Assembly: GCA_003222395.1 (NCBI GenBank)
Contig: QHWB01000055.1
Span: 1 to 64,000, forward strand
From: Acidobacteriota bacterium
GTDB lineage: Bacteria; Acidobacteriota; Vicinamibacteria; Vicinamibacterales; CAVVIG01
DNA length: 64,000 nucleotides
Direction of reading: 5' to 3'
Positions 24,060 through 33,338 of this stretch are shown in pieces; position 1 is the stretch's first letter; every line of letters begins with the position of its first letter. The notes under the pieces were generated by a model. It was given only the letters and a program-made list of their open reading frames with translations, searched no databases and was not told the origin of the DNA. The translations under genes and the position numbers were made by a program.

Positions 24060-24182
24060 ACGACCGTCCGGTCGTGACGTTGGCGGATCCAGGTAATATG
24101 TTGACAACGCACAAGATAGCCTCGCTGCTACGGACGACCGAAGCCTTCATCAGGCAGATTCCGGAAGAGAAGCAGGACGCGA
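24060..24182 (+). pseudogene. GroEL C-terminal relic
   Basis: KIASLLRTTEAFIRQIPEEKQDA versus live Gro[25 protein letters not shown]; opposite strand to groEL. Confidence 0.7.
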
Positions 24183-24320
24183 CAATGAGGCGGCGGGATT
24201 GGTGCACGGATGTACCGAGAAGTGCAGCCATCACAGCTGTCGAGCAACCTGTCTCACGCTAGACGGCGCGGGTATACAGCGAAGACGCGGGTACACAGCG
24301 AAGAAGGGATAACGTCGCAG

Positions 24321-24539
24321 ATGGCCCTCCTCAAGCAAACTACCTCACAACTTCAGACCCAAGAGGACGACATCTACAAGGCGTTGAAAGCCTGGTACCT
24401 CACGCCCGGCATACAGCGCGACCTCCGAAACAAGGAGAATGGGGCCGTGCAGCTGGTGTTAGAGGTTCTGGAACGACGGCGGGCGGCTCACAAAACAGTA
24501 CACCCTGACAAGCTGTCGGCTGCGACGAAGCCGAAATAA
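24321..24539 (+). CDS. hypothetical protein
   Basis: MALLKQTTSQLQTQEDDIYKALKAWYLTPGIQRDLRNKENGAVQLVLEVLERRR; plausible coding composition only. Confidence 0.4.
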   Translation: MALLKQTTSQLQTQEDDIYKALKAWYLTPGIQRDLRNKENGAVQLVLEVLERRRAAHKTVHPDKLSAATKPK

Positions 24540-24669
24540 GCGATCACGCATGGCGTCCTCTGCTGTTTCGGTGGTTCGTCGGCCTGTCGGTGCGGCTTCG
24601 ACACCGGTGCGATGATCGATCCCTGGAAGTCCCGGTCTGGATGTTTGAACCGGCCGCCTGTGATCACCT

Positions 24670-25023
24670 ACGTCTGACCGCGACGCCATTCGTGGACTGC
24701 CAGGCCTTGATCGAATTGAAGGCCGTGTTGCAGACGGTGCGGCGGCTGACGCGCAAGTTGAAATCGACATCGCCGGCCAGACCGCGAGCGTATTGCTGGA
24801 GGACTCGATCTTCCGCAGCGTCGGCGACGCGTCCGATGGCAAGATCGTGTTGTTGGGCATCCCGGATCGTCACGTCAATCACAGTTGCGATCCGAATGCA
24901 TATGAGTTCTTCGAGGAGGATTCTGCGTTTGCTCGCCCGAAGTTTCGGCATGCCGACTTGTGGGCTCCGAACGGCTGTTCAGATGTTTCCACTCAAGACT
25001 GGTGGAGGAACTCGGGGTCATGA
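24670..25023 (+). pseudogene. SET-domain-like fragment
   Basis: In-frame stretch ending ...GKIVLLGIPDRHVNHSCDPNAYEFF containing the SET signature NHSCDPNA; no complete SET domain. Confidence 0.5.
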
Positions 25024-25199
25024 CGAGCGTCATGGCGGATCGCACGAAACGGCTGTATGGCGCGGCAATCGATTCAGACGAACTGGTGACTGATCCCGCT
25101 GACGTCGTACCACGAGCGATCGCCTGGTTGCGGCTGCGTCGGTGAGATCATGCGCTGCTGAAATTGTGAAGGACGGCGGGTCAGCCACACAGGAGAACA

Positions 25200-26087
25200 A
25201 TGATGGCCACGGTAGACTCCGTCACAGAACTGTGGAGGTTTCCGGTCAAGTCCATGAAAGGTGAGCAACTCCACGAGGTGACGGTGACAGAGCGCGGCGT
25301 CTTGGGTGACCGTGCATACGCGCTCATCGACGCTGAAACGGGCAAGGTGGCGAGCGCGAAAAGCGTGAGGCTGTTTCCAGACTTGCTGGCGTGTCGAGCG
25401 GCTTTTACCGAATCACCACGAGCCGGGCGCGAGATGCCCCCGGTGCGGATCGATCTGCCGAATGGCAGGTCGGTAACCAGCGACTCCGGCGATGTCGACC
25501 GCGCGCTATCCGCATTCTGTCGACGAGATGTCAGACTTGCTCGGGTTGCGCCGGATGACTTCACCATCGACCAGTACCACCCCGACGTCGAGGGCGCAGA
25601 CCCTGGGGGCAACAGAGACACGGTTGTCGCACAGAAGCTCGGAGCGGCTCTGTTCGCCGCGCTTGGAAAGGAATCCCCGGTCGCGCCCGGCGCTTTCTTC
25701 GATGTGTTTCCGCTTTCGGTCATGACCACGTCGACGCTCGCGCGGCTGAAGGAGCTTCGGCCCCAGAGCCGCTTCGAGCAGCGCAGGTTCCGCATGAACC
25801 TGATCGTCAGAACCGAGCAGCCGGGATTCGTGGAGAACGGCTGGGTTGGTCATCAGCTCGTGCTTGGTCATGATGCACGGATCAACGTGGCGCTGCTCGA
25901 TCCCAGATGCGTGATGACGACGCTTGTGCAGGAAGATTTGCCCCAGGATACCGATGTTCTTCGGACGCTCGTTCACCACAATAAGATGCAAGTGGCCGAT
26001 CTTGGTCAGTTTCCCTGCGCCGGCGTGTACGCCGTCGTCGCGGCGCCAGGAACAGTGCGAACTGGTGACAACGTGACCATTGTTTGA
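25200..26087 (+). CDS. MOSC domain-containing protein
   Basis: VTELWRFPVKSMKGEQLHEVTVTERGVLGDRAYALID ... RFRMNLIV ... LDPRCVMTTLVQEDLPQD. Confidence 0.9.
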   Translation: MMATVDSVTELWRFPVKSMKGEQLHEVTVTERGVLGDRAYALIDAETGKVASAKSVRLFPDLLACRAAFTESPRAGREMPPVRIDLPNGRSVTSDSGDVDRALSAFCRRDVRLARVAPDDFTIDQYHPDVEGADPGGNRDTVVAQKLGAALFAALGKESPVAPGAFFDVFPLSVMTTSTLARLKELRPQSRFEQRRFRMNLIVRTEQPGFVENGWVGHQLVLGHDARINVALLDPRCVMTTLVQEDLPQDTDVLRTLVHHNKMQVADLGQFPCAGVYAVVAAPGTVRTGDNVTIV

Positions 26088-26240
26088 TGAGTCTTCGAGA
26101 CCGATGCGGGCAGGCCGCACGTCCGGATCTGTGGAGGGGTGCTCAGCGATGGGCATCCCTACTCCGACTCAACGAATAGGCCCTCCGACAATCCCGGTAC
26201 GGTTCACGGTAGACCGTGACCACCGCTGTAGCATGATCGT

Positions 26241-26711
26241 GTGCGCGTCTTTCAGCACTATGCACGTCTCGATCTTGGTCGGCGCGTCGCGCTCCGCGCG
26301 CTGTTCGCTTTCCTGATCACGTTCGGCATCCTACGCGCTCTGACGGCCATCATCCACTTCGATATCTTCCCGCACGGACCGTTCCGCAACTTGGTGACAG
26401 CGAGCGGACTGCATATCCATCATCTGTTTTGGGGCATCCTCCTCCTGATGGCGACCGGATTCATCGCCTTGGCCACTCGCGCCGAGGAGTGGCATCTGCG
26501 CGTCGCAATCATCTTTGGCGTCGCCCTCGGGCTGACGCTCGACGAGTTCGCCCTGTGGCTGCGCCTCGCTGACGTTTACTGGTCGCCTGAGGGCATCGAG
26601 TCCATCAAGGCCGCCACCGTCGTCACGGCCTTTCTCGCCGTATACGCTTTCGGCCAGCCCTTTTTCCATGCCGTCGCGAGAGAGTTCTTCCACTTGAAAC
26701 GGCGTGCGTAG
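26241..26711 (+). CDS. integral membrane protein
   Basis: Several hydrophobic segments, HIHHLFWGILLLMATGF. Confidence 0.65.
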   Translation: MRVFQHYARLDLGRRVALRALFAFLITFGILRALTAIIHFDIFPHGPFRNLVTASGLHIHHLFWGILLLMATGFIALATRAEEWHLRVAIIFGVALGLTLDEFALWLRLADVYWSPEGIESIKAATVVTAFLAVYAFGQPFFHAVAREFFHLKRRA

Positions 26712-26919
26712 TCCGCGCGCAACGCCACCGATGAGATCCCAACGGCTTCACTCACTCCTGCCGACGAATTGAGGTTGTCGTTCGCGTCCTTCGCACCTGA
26801 TTCCGGGGGTGCTCAGAAGCCCAAAAAACGTCCGCGAAGCATTCATCAGCATCTGGAATCCTTATTCGACGCGAGCCAGACTGGCACGTTCAGCGTTGTC
26901 GGCGCGCGCGGTGGATGTC

Positions 26920-27741
26920 ATGAGAACCGTCGGCGGCATACTCTTCCTGGTGGCGACGCTGGCCTTGGCCGCCGCTGACGCGAGCCCTCAGCGTCGCGGC
27001 GGCCGGTACGGATTCTATCGCCCGAGCCTGCAGCCGAACCCCCACTACGACGGCGCCTTCATGTTCTGCCGCATCGGGTTCGACAACGCGCCGAACGGCG
27101 ACGGCAATGGCTGGTTCGTCGACTACCCACGCGCTGACATCAACCTGAGCTTCCGTTTTTCCGAGCTCACGGTCGCGGCGGTCAGCCGCGGAGCCGAGGG
27201 CGAGTTCAATCACGCGGTCTACCGTCTGACCGATCCGGAAATCGATCACTGTCCATTCATCATGATGACCGAGCCTGGTGGCGCGCACTTCAGCGACGAG
27301 GAAGCGAACCATCTGCACGACTACCTCGTTCGCGGCGGTTTTCTGTGGGCAGACGATTTCTGGGGGGAGTATGCGTGGGCGCACTGGGAAAACGAGATCC
27401 GGAAGGCGTTGCCATCCGGGGAATTCTCGCTCTTCGACGTGCCGGCGGATCATCCGATCTTTCATGTCCTCTACGACGTCAGGGAGCTGCCGCAGATCCC
27501 GTCGATCAACTTCTGGCTGGGCACGGGCGGCCGCACGTCGGAGCGCGGCGCCGACAGCGCCGTACCGCACGCGCGCGCCATCAGCGATCCGCAGGGACAC
27601 ATGCTCGTCTTCATGACGCACAACACCGACTTCGGCGATGCGTTCGAACGCGAAGGCGACGACCACCGATACTTCGATCAGTTCGCCGCCGCCGGATACG
27701 CCGTCGGTGTCGATGTCCTCCTCTACGCGCTGACGCACTGA
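26920..27741 (+). CDS. DUF4159 domain-containing secreted protein
   Basis: YDGAFMFCRIGFDN, NWFVDYPRAD-like motif, FIMMTEPGGAHFSDEEANHLHDYLVRGGFLWADDFWG; ORF 26809..27741, signal peptide start near 26920. Confidence 0.82.
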   Translation: MRTVGGILFLVATLALAAADASPQRRGGRYGFYRPSLQPNPHYDGAFMFCRIGFDNAPNGDGNGWFVDYPRADINLSFRFSELTVAAVSRGAEGEFNHAVYRLTDPEIDHCPFIMMTEPGGAHFSDEEANHLHDYLVRGGFLWADDFWGEYAWAHWENEIRKALPSGEFSLFDVPADHPIFHVLYDVRELPQIPSINFWLGTGGRTSERGADSAVPHARAISDPQGHMLVFMTHNTDFGDAFEREGDDHRYFDQFAAAGYAVGVDVLLYALTH

Positions 27742-28280
27742 CACGAGACAGCCCAGATGTGCAGCCGGTTGCACACCTGAAGAGTGCGTTTACATGAACC
27801 GGTGCCTATCAAAAACTCCATTGGCGGGGGTCGAAGGCCCGATGGCAGCGTATCGAGGCTGCTAGTCGCCATGGATCCGTGGCGCTCCCCAGAGTGGATT
27901 CGCCTGGTGCATCTGACGGATCAGCGCGCGGAGGTCCGGGGCGAGCGCCGGGCGACCGATGCGGTGAGGTAGAACTGCTTTCAACCTCCGATTGGACTGC
28001 GCTCGGTTTTCGGCGTCGCTATCTCGCCCGGCGCACCGAGACTGTCTCGCCTATTTCGATCGTCATCAAATCCTCGCCAGCCTCGAGCGCTGTGCACGGC
28101 CGGGAGTCGGCCAGTATCATCGGCGGCACCCGACATCGCCGCTGCACACTCGTAACCGAGATTTGTTGCTGTCGAATGAGGCGGGCCGTATAGTGCTGCG
28201 GCACGCGGAGGATGCGTGCTGATTCCTCGGCCAACCGGGGACCTCGGTTCAGCTCTCACGACGTCGAAAGCGAGGCGCAT

Positions 28281-30980
28281 ATGGTGAAGGCACAATCAAT
28301 CATGCACCGGTTCCTGAAGGCGTGCACGTGGCTGCTCCCTCTCGTACTCGTCGCACTGACGAGCGGCCGACCGCTGGTCGCGTTCAACTATGTGACCGAC
28401 GCGAACGGCACCTGGTGGGGCATTCAGGATGCCGCGTCGCCGAACGTCGACACCGGCAGCATCCGTGCCACGCAGACCGGGCCTGGCGACTGTTTGTTCA
28501 ACGCGTGTGTCACCCCGCCGTACAGCACGACCATCAACGGCTACGCCGGTGTCAGAGTTCTCGTCCATGCCACACCGGCGCCACGCATGAACGGCGAGAT
28601 TATGCGCGGCTATGGTCTGGCGTTCAACGGCGTCAACCGTTTCGCGTCGACCCAATCGATCCGCCTCGGCGGCGTTGTGATTTCGCGGGCCGTCTACATC
28701 AACACGAGCGCGAACTGGGGCCGGTGGCTCGACACGTTCACCAACAGGACGAATTCGACGAAGACGATCGAGGTCGCATTCGGCGGCCAGTCAGGATATG
28801 GGGATCCCCGGACCGATCCCGCCGACCCTCTGCACACGTCGCCGTTTAACGCGAGCTCGATCGTCAACACCTCCAGCGGCGACGCGATCGTCACACGCGA
28901 CGACGACTGGGTCGAGACGGCCACGCCCCTCAACGGCAGCACGCCGGTGGGCGGCCCGCAAGCGACGGTGATCGGCACGGCGACGTCGTCGGCGGCGACG
29001 TTTGCCGGCGCGATGACGTTCGCCGGCAACTGGCTGGACGACGCCTTCCATTCGCCGCTGGTGTACGCCGGGCATCGCGGTAACTTCCAGGCATACGTCA
29101 ACACCATCGCGCTTAAGCCGGGTCAGACGCGATCGGTGCTGCATTTCGTCGTCCTCGGCCAGATGGTGACAGCCACAACGTCCACGGCAGTGCGCGCCGC
29201 CGTCGAGAGTGTGGCGAGTCAGCTGGCAACCGCGCCGGAAATCCGCGATCTGACCGCGGCCGAGATTTGCTCGATCGACAATTTCAGCGCCAGCGCGCTG
29301 TCGGCTCACGGCTTCGATTTCAGCGTCTGCACGCGCAACCAACGAAGTGATGACGACGGCGACGACGATGGACGGCGGCACGATACCGGGCTCACCGTCA
29401 GGCAGCCGCGGGTACCGGAACAGCCAGAAGCGGAGACCAGCGCGACCTACGACGTCGTCGGCAAGACCATTCAGAAGCTGCGCGCCGACATGGAGGCGGG
29501 TGTCACCACATCCGCGCAGATTACGCGCGCCTATCTCGATCGGATCGAGGTCTACGACACGGGTCAGTTCGGATTCCATTCGTACGAGCTCGTGGCGGAC
29601 GACGCGATGAAGCAGGCCAGAGCCGCCGATCGAGCGCGCAAAAGCGGCGCACATGGGCCGCTGCTGGGCATCCCGATCGCGGTCAAGAACCTCTACGACA
29701 CGTTCGACATGCCGACCACCAACGGCAGTCTGGTGTTTCAGGGATTTCGGCCGGCGCGCGACGCGTTCCAGGTTGCGCTGCTGCGCGCGGCGGGGGCGGT
29801 GATCATCGGCAAGACAGCGCTCGAGGAGTACGCAACGTACGGCAGCTACTCCAACGACGCGTATGCGCAGGTCTGGAACGTGTTCAACCCGTCGAAGTCG
29901 CCGATTGCGTCGAGCGGCGGCTCGGGCAGCGCGGTGGCCGCGAATCTCGCCGCCGGCGCGATGGGATCGCAGACCGGCGACTCGCTGTATGGTCCCTCGA
30001 GCGCGCAGAGCCTCGTGACACTCCGTGGCACCGATGGTCTCGAAAGCGGCACCGGCGTCATGCCGTTGGTCTACCTGACCGACTTCGGCGGAGCGATGGC
30101 ACGCTCGGTCACCGATCTGGCCGACATCCTGAACGTCGTCGTCGCGACGGATCCCGCCGATCCGGAAACGTCGGCGCCTGGCCGGCACGTGCCTGCGGAC
30201 TGGCGTACGTTGCTGGACGCGAACGCGCTGAAAGGCAAGCGCATCGGCTTCATCGCCTCGAGGTGGGTGGATCCGTTCGGCACCATGAACACCGTCCAGA
30301 TCGAGCAACAGCGCGCGATGCAGTTCCTCACCGCCGCCGGCGCGACGATCGTCGCGATGGGCGCACCATTCGGCTCAGATACACCGCCGGCGCCGGCTTC
30401 GCCGACGACGAATATCCGCGCAGAAGGGTGGCGGCGCTACATCGACAGCCATCCGGAGTTGGTGGCCCAGGGTTTCAGGCTGTTCTCCGACGTCGACGTC
30501 CAGTGCTCGCAGAAGAAAGTCGAGTACGTCAGGGCCGCTCCGAGCGCGTGCCTCGCACCGCCGCCGCCGCCACTGACGGACGCTGATGTCCAGGTGTGGC
30601 GCGATTACCGCCGTGGTCGTCAAAAGACGGCGGCGCAATGGATGGACACGGCGACTGCCGACGGAAAACCTGTTGACGCCGTAGTCTACCCGGGACTCCT
30701 GAGCGACATCAGCGTGAACGACGGCGGCGGCAGCAAGGCGAGTTTCGGTCGCCGCGACACGCCGAGCGCGGCGAACGGTATTCCAAGCATCGCGTTCCCG
30801 GTCGGCTACGACGATAAGGGCCAGCCGATCAACGTTCAGCTAATGGGACGTGCCTGGGATGACGACAAGCTAGTAAGCATGGCGTACGCGTTCGAGCTGG
30901 TTGCCAACGCGGCAGGGCATGGCCACGTCGAAGCGACGACCGCGCCGCCGCTCCCGCGCGAACGCCGCCGACGCGATTAG
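28281..30980 (+). CDS. secreted two-domain protein: uncharacterised N-terminal domain plus amidase (GatA-like) domain
   Basis: Signal peptide; C-terminal LLGIPIAVKNLYDTFDMPTTNGSLVFQGF, SSGGSGSAVAANLAAGAMGSQTGDS amidase signature. Confidence 0.82.
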   Translation: MVKAQSIMHRFLKACTWLLPLVLVALTSGRPLVAFNYVTDANGTWWGIQDAASPNVDTGSIRATQTGPGDCLFNACVTPPYSTTINGYAGVRVLVHATPAPRMNGEIMRGYGLAFNGVNRFASTQSIRLGGVVISRAVYINTSANWGRWLDTFTNRTNSTKTIEVAFGGQSGYGDPRTDPADPLHTSPFNASSIVNTSSGDAIVTRDDDWVETATPLNGSTPVGGPQATVIGTATSSAATFAGAMTFAGNWLDDAFHSPLVYAGHRGNFQAYVNTIALKPGQTRSVLHFVVLGQMVTATTSTAVRAAVESVASQLATAPEIRDLTAAEICSIDNFSASALSAHGFDFSVCTRNQRSDDDGDDDGRRHDTGLTVRQPRVPEQPEAETSATYDVVGKTIQKLRADMEAGVTTSAQITRAYLDRIEVYDTGQFGFHSYELVADDAMKQARAADRARKSGAHGPLLGIPIAVKNLYDTFDMPTTNGSLVFQGFRPARDAFQVALLRAAGAVIIGKTALEEYATYGSYSNDAYAQVWNVFNPSKSPIASSGGSGSAVAANLAAGAMGSQTGDSLYGPSSAQSLVTLRGTDGLESGTGVMPLVYLTDFGGAMARSVTDLADILNVVVATDPADPETSAPGRHVPADWRTLLDANALKGKRIGFIASRWVDPFGTMNTVQIEQQRAMQFLTAAGATIVAMGAPFGSDTPPAPASPTTNIRAEGWRRYIDSHPELVAQGFRLFSDVDVQCSQKKVEYVRAAPSACLAPPPPPLTDADVQVWRDYRRGRQKTAAQWMDTATADGKPVDAVVYPGLLSDISVNDGGGSKASFGRRDTPSAANGIPSIAFPVGYDDKGQPINVQLMGRAWDDDKLVSMAYAFELVANAAGHGHVEATTAPPLPRERRRRD

Positions 30981-31102
30981 CAGATCAAAGTAGTCCGCGT
31001 TCGCACACGGATGAACCAATTGCAAAAAGCTCGGGCGGTCGATGCACGATCGCCCGGGTGTCATTCGCAACGTCATCCGGCGCAAGCGGCGGAAAAAACG
31101 TA

Positions 31103-33115
31103 CTACTGGCCTTTGGTCGGTACCGCCTTCGGCGCTGGCGCCGTCGACGTAGCGCTTGATGACGCCGTCGTCTTGAACGGGTATCCAGGTGGCCCGTTCA
31201 CATAGAACGCACCGAACGAAGTGATCTTGTCCATGTCTGGATAGAGCACGCTAATCGCGGGCGCCCTGAGACTTCCACGCGGCGCAAACCAGATGGCGCC
31301 GTCCCTGGTGACCTGGATCTTCGGTGTGTCAGCTGAGAACTGTGGCTTCGGATAAAAGGTGAACGTCTGATCCTTGGTGTTGAACTTGCCGATCATCGCG
31401 CTGCGATCCACCGTCGGCGAGTCGGGGAACCAGATGTTGCCGTCGAGGTCTGGGCACACGTCGTACGGGTTCGCCGCCTGCTCGGGAATCGTGTACTCCG
31501 TGATCTTCCCGGTCGCCGCGTTCATTTTCGCCAACTTGCCGGGGCGGCTCGTGCCGGCAGCCCAGATCCCCCACCAGAGGTTGCCCTCATAGTCGAAGTT
31601 CAGGCGCCGAGTCTGATTGGGGTAAGTGAGGGGCTGGTATTCGGTCCAGTTGTTTTGATGGGTATCGAACTTCAGGATCTTCCCGCCGCCCCAGTCCGCG
31701 ACCCAGACGTTGTCGTTCTTGTCCGACACGACGCCGTACGGAATGGCGTTGGTGCTGGGCATCGGAAAGACAGTGAGGTGCTTCGTGGCTGGCTCGAACT
31801 TGGTGATCGCACCGCCAAAGATCCATCCGATGTAGAGATTGAACTTGGAGTCCATTGCAAACGACTGCATCCACTTGATGTCATTCCTGATCACATTCGC
31901 GGGATCGCCGGCCAGTACGACATCCCATTTCTCGGTCTTTGGGTTGAACCCATTGATGTAGCTGATACCGCCGCCTTCAGTGTGCTCTGGCACCCAGACC
32001 ATTCCGTCGGCCGGATTAATCAGGACCTCGTGAATGTCGTTCTTGGGATGGGGCGTGAGCCACTCTTTCATCTCGCCGGTGCGGGGATTGAGCTTGACGA
32101 GCCGCCGGGGAGCGCCTCGGTCGGTTCCGTACACGTTACCTTCCGCATCGAACCGCACGTCCTGGATGACCCGCCTGCCGGAAAATCCGAGCGCGCCGGC
32201 ATATTCTGGAGAATGGATGCCCTGCCCGGGCGCATCCGCGGGGATGTAGTACTCGATGTACATAGCCTTGCCCAGCTTGGCCTCGTCGAGGGGCGTCTCT
32301 CTCACCGTGCGAACGTTGCGGGGTCTTGCGCCAGGGCCAAAATTCTTGACCAGGTAGGCCACCAGCTCCTCACGATCCTTCAGCGACCAGTTCCTCGCCC
32401 ACTGCGACCGGTAGCCGAGGAGGCCGTCAGCGTACGACTGGGCCGGGCGGTTGTGAAGCTCCTTGCCAACCATCCTGTCGATACGGGTATTCCACACTTC
32501 CGCACGCGCGGGCTGCGATGACAGGAAGTTCTCGCCGTGGCAAATCATGCACGTGCTTTCCGCGATCTCGCGTCCGCGTCCAGGCGGGTACACGTTGTCG
32601 TAGGAGTCGAGCGTCACGAGAACGCGATTCGACGCGGTGCCCTCGAGATTCTGGGCGACGTCGGTTTCAGATTCGGTGTCGGTCGGGATGTCCGTGAGCG
32701 AGAACCTGAGACTGGGAGCATCGCCGGCTTTGATGGCCAGCCGCTGAATGTCGGACTTCAAGCCTTTCGCTGTCACACTGACTTCGTAGTTCCCGGGGAA
32801 CAGCCCGAGAGCGCGGAATTGGCCCGCATTCGTGTAGACCATGTACAGAATCCGTTTATCGGTATTCCGGATGTACACCTGTGCGGCTTTGAACGGCTTT
32901 CCCGCTGTGACTGAGCCGGTCATGGTCGCCATTCCGGTTAAGCCGGTGGCGCGTGCAGGACGTTGCGGTACCGACGTCTTCTCCGGCGCGGCGATGCCGC
33001 TGGCCTGAAAGACCACCGCGCCTGCCAAGAGGCTGCCGGCCAATGCGATCGCCACTGGCCAGACGCGCCGAGTCGCCGCGCGCGTACGCGCATCGTTCGT
33101 AGTTCCAACGCTCAT
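31103..33115 (-). CDS. carboxypeptidase-regulatory-like domain / c-type cytochrome motif / virginiamycin B lyase-like beta-propeller fusion
   Basis: MTGSVTAGKPFKAAQVYIRNTDKRILYMVYTNAGQF; ESTCMICHGENF heme motif; repeated NPYDVCPDLDGNIWFPD / IPYGVVSDKNDNVWVADWGGGKI propeller blades. Confidence 0.82.
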   Translation of the reverse strand: MSVGTTNDARTRAATRRVWPVAIALAGSLLAGAVVFQASGIAAPEKTSVPQRPARATGLTGMATMTGSVTAGKPFKAAQVYIRNTDKRILYMVYTNAGQFRALGLFPGNYEVSVTAKGLKSDIQRLAIKAGDAPSLRFSLTDIPTDTESETDVAQNLEGTASNRVLVTLDSYDNVYPPGRGREIAESTCMICHGENFLSSQPARAEVWNTRIDRMVGKELHNRPAQSYADGLLGYRSQWARNWSLKDREELVAYLVKNFGPGARPRNVRTVRETPLDEAKLGKAMYIEYYIPADAPGQGIHSPEYAGALGFSGRRVIQDVRFDAEGNVYGTDRGAPRRLVKLNPRTGEMKEWLTPHPKNDIHEVLINPADGMVWVPEHTEGGGISYINGFNPKTEKWDVVLAGDPANVIRNDIKWMQSFAMDSKFNLYIGWIFGGAITKFEPATKHLTVFPMPSTNAIPYGVVSDKNDNVWVADWGGGKILKFDTHQNNWTEYQPLTYPNQTRRLNFDYEGNLWWGIWAAGTSRPGKLAKMNAATGKITEYTIPEQAANPYDVCPDLDGNIWFPDSPTVDRSAMIGKFNTKDQTFTFYPKPQFSADTPKIQVTRDGAIWFAPRGSLRAPAISVLYPDMDKITSFGAFYVNGPPGYPFKTTASSSATSTAPAPKAVPTKGQ

Positions 33116-33338
33116 CGCGCTTCTCCTTCACGTTTCCCGGATTGACTGGCGGTCCAACGCTCGGAATCAACAGCCGCTCGATGATGATGCGACCGAGCGG
33201 CAGCTTTTTGGACCCTGGCCGCCTCTCTGCACCGGTGGGACACTCCGTCCACACAGCGCCCCCTCGACACGGCGCTGATTATCGATCCCGCCACGGACAA
33301 CGCAAGGATTTCGTAGTGACAAATCGCTGACGGAACCC

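Noticed and set aside
28791-30308. 505-aa minus-strand ORF
   Set aside because: Antisense shadow of the amidase-fusion gene; no recognisable motif.
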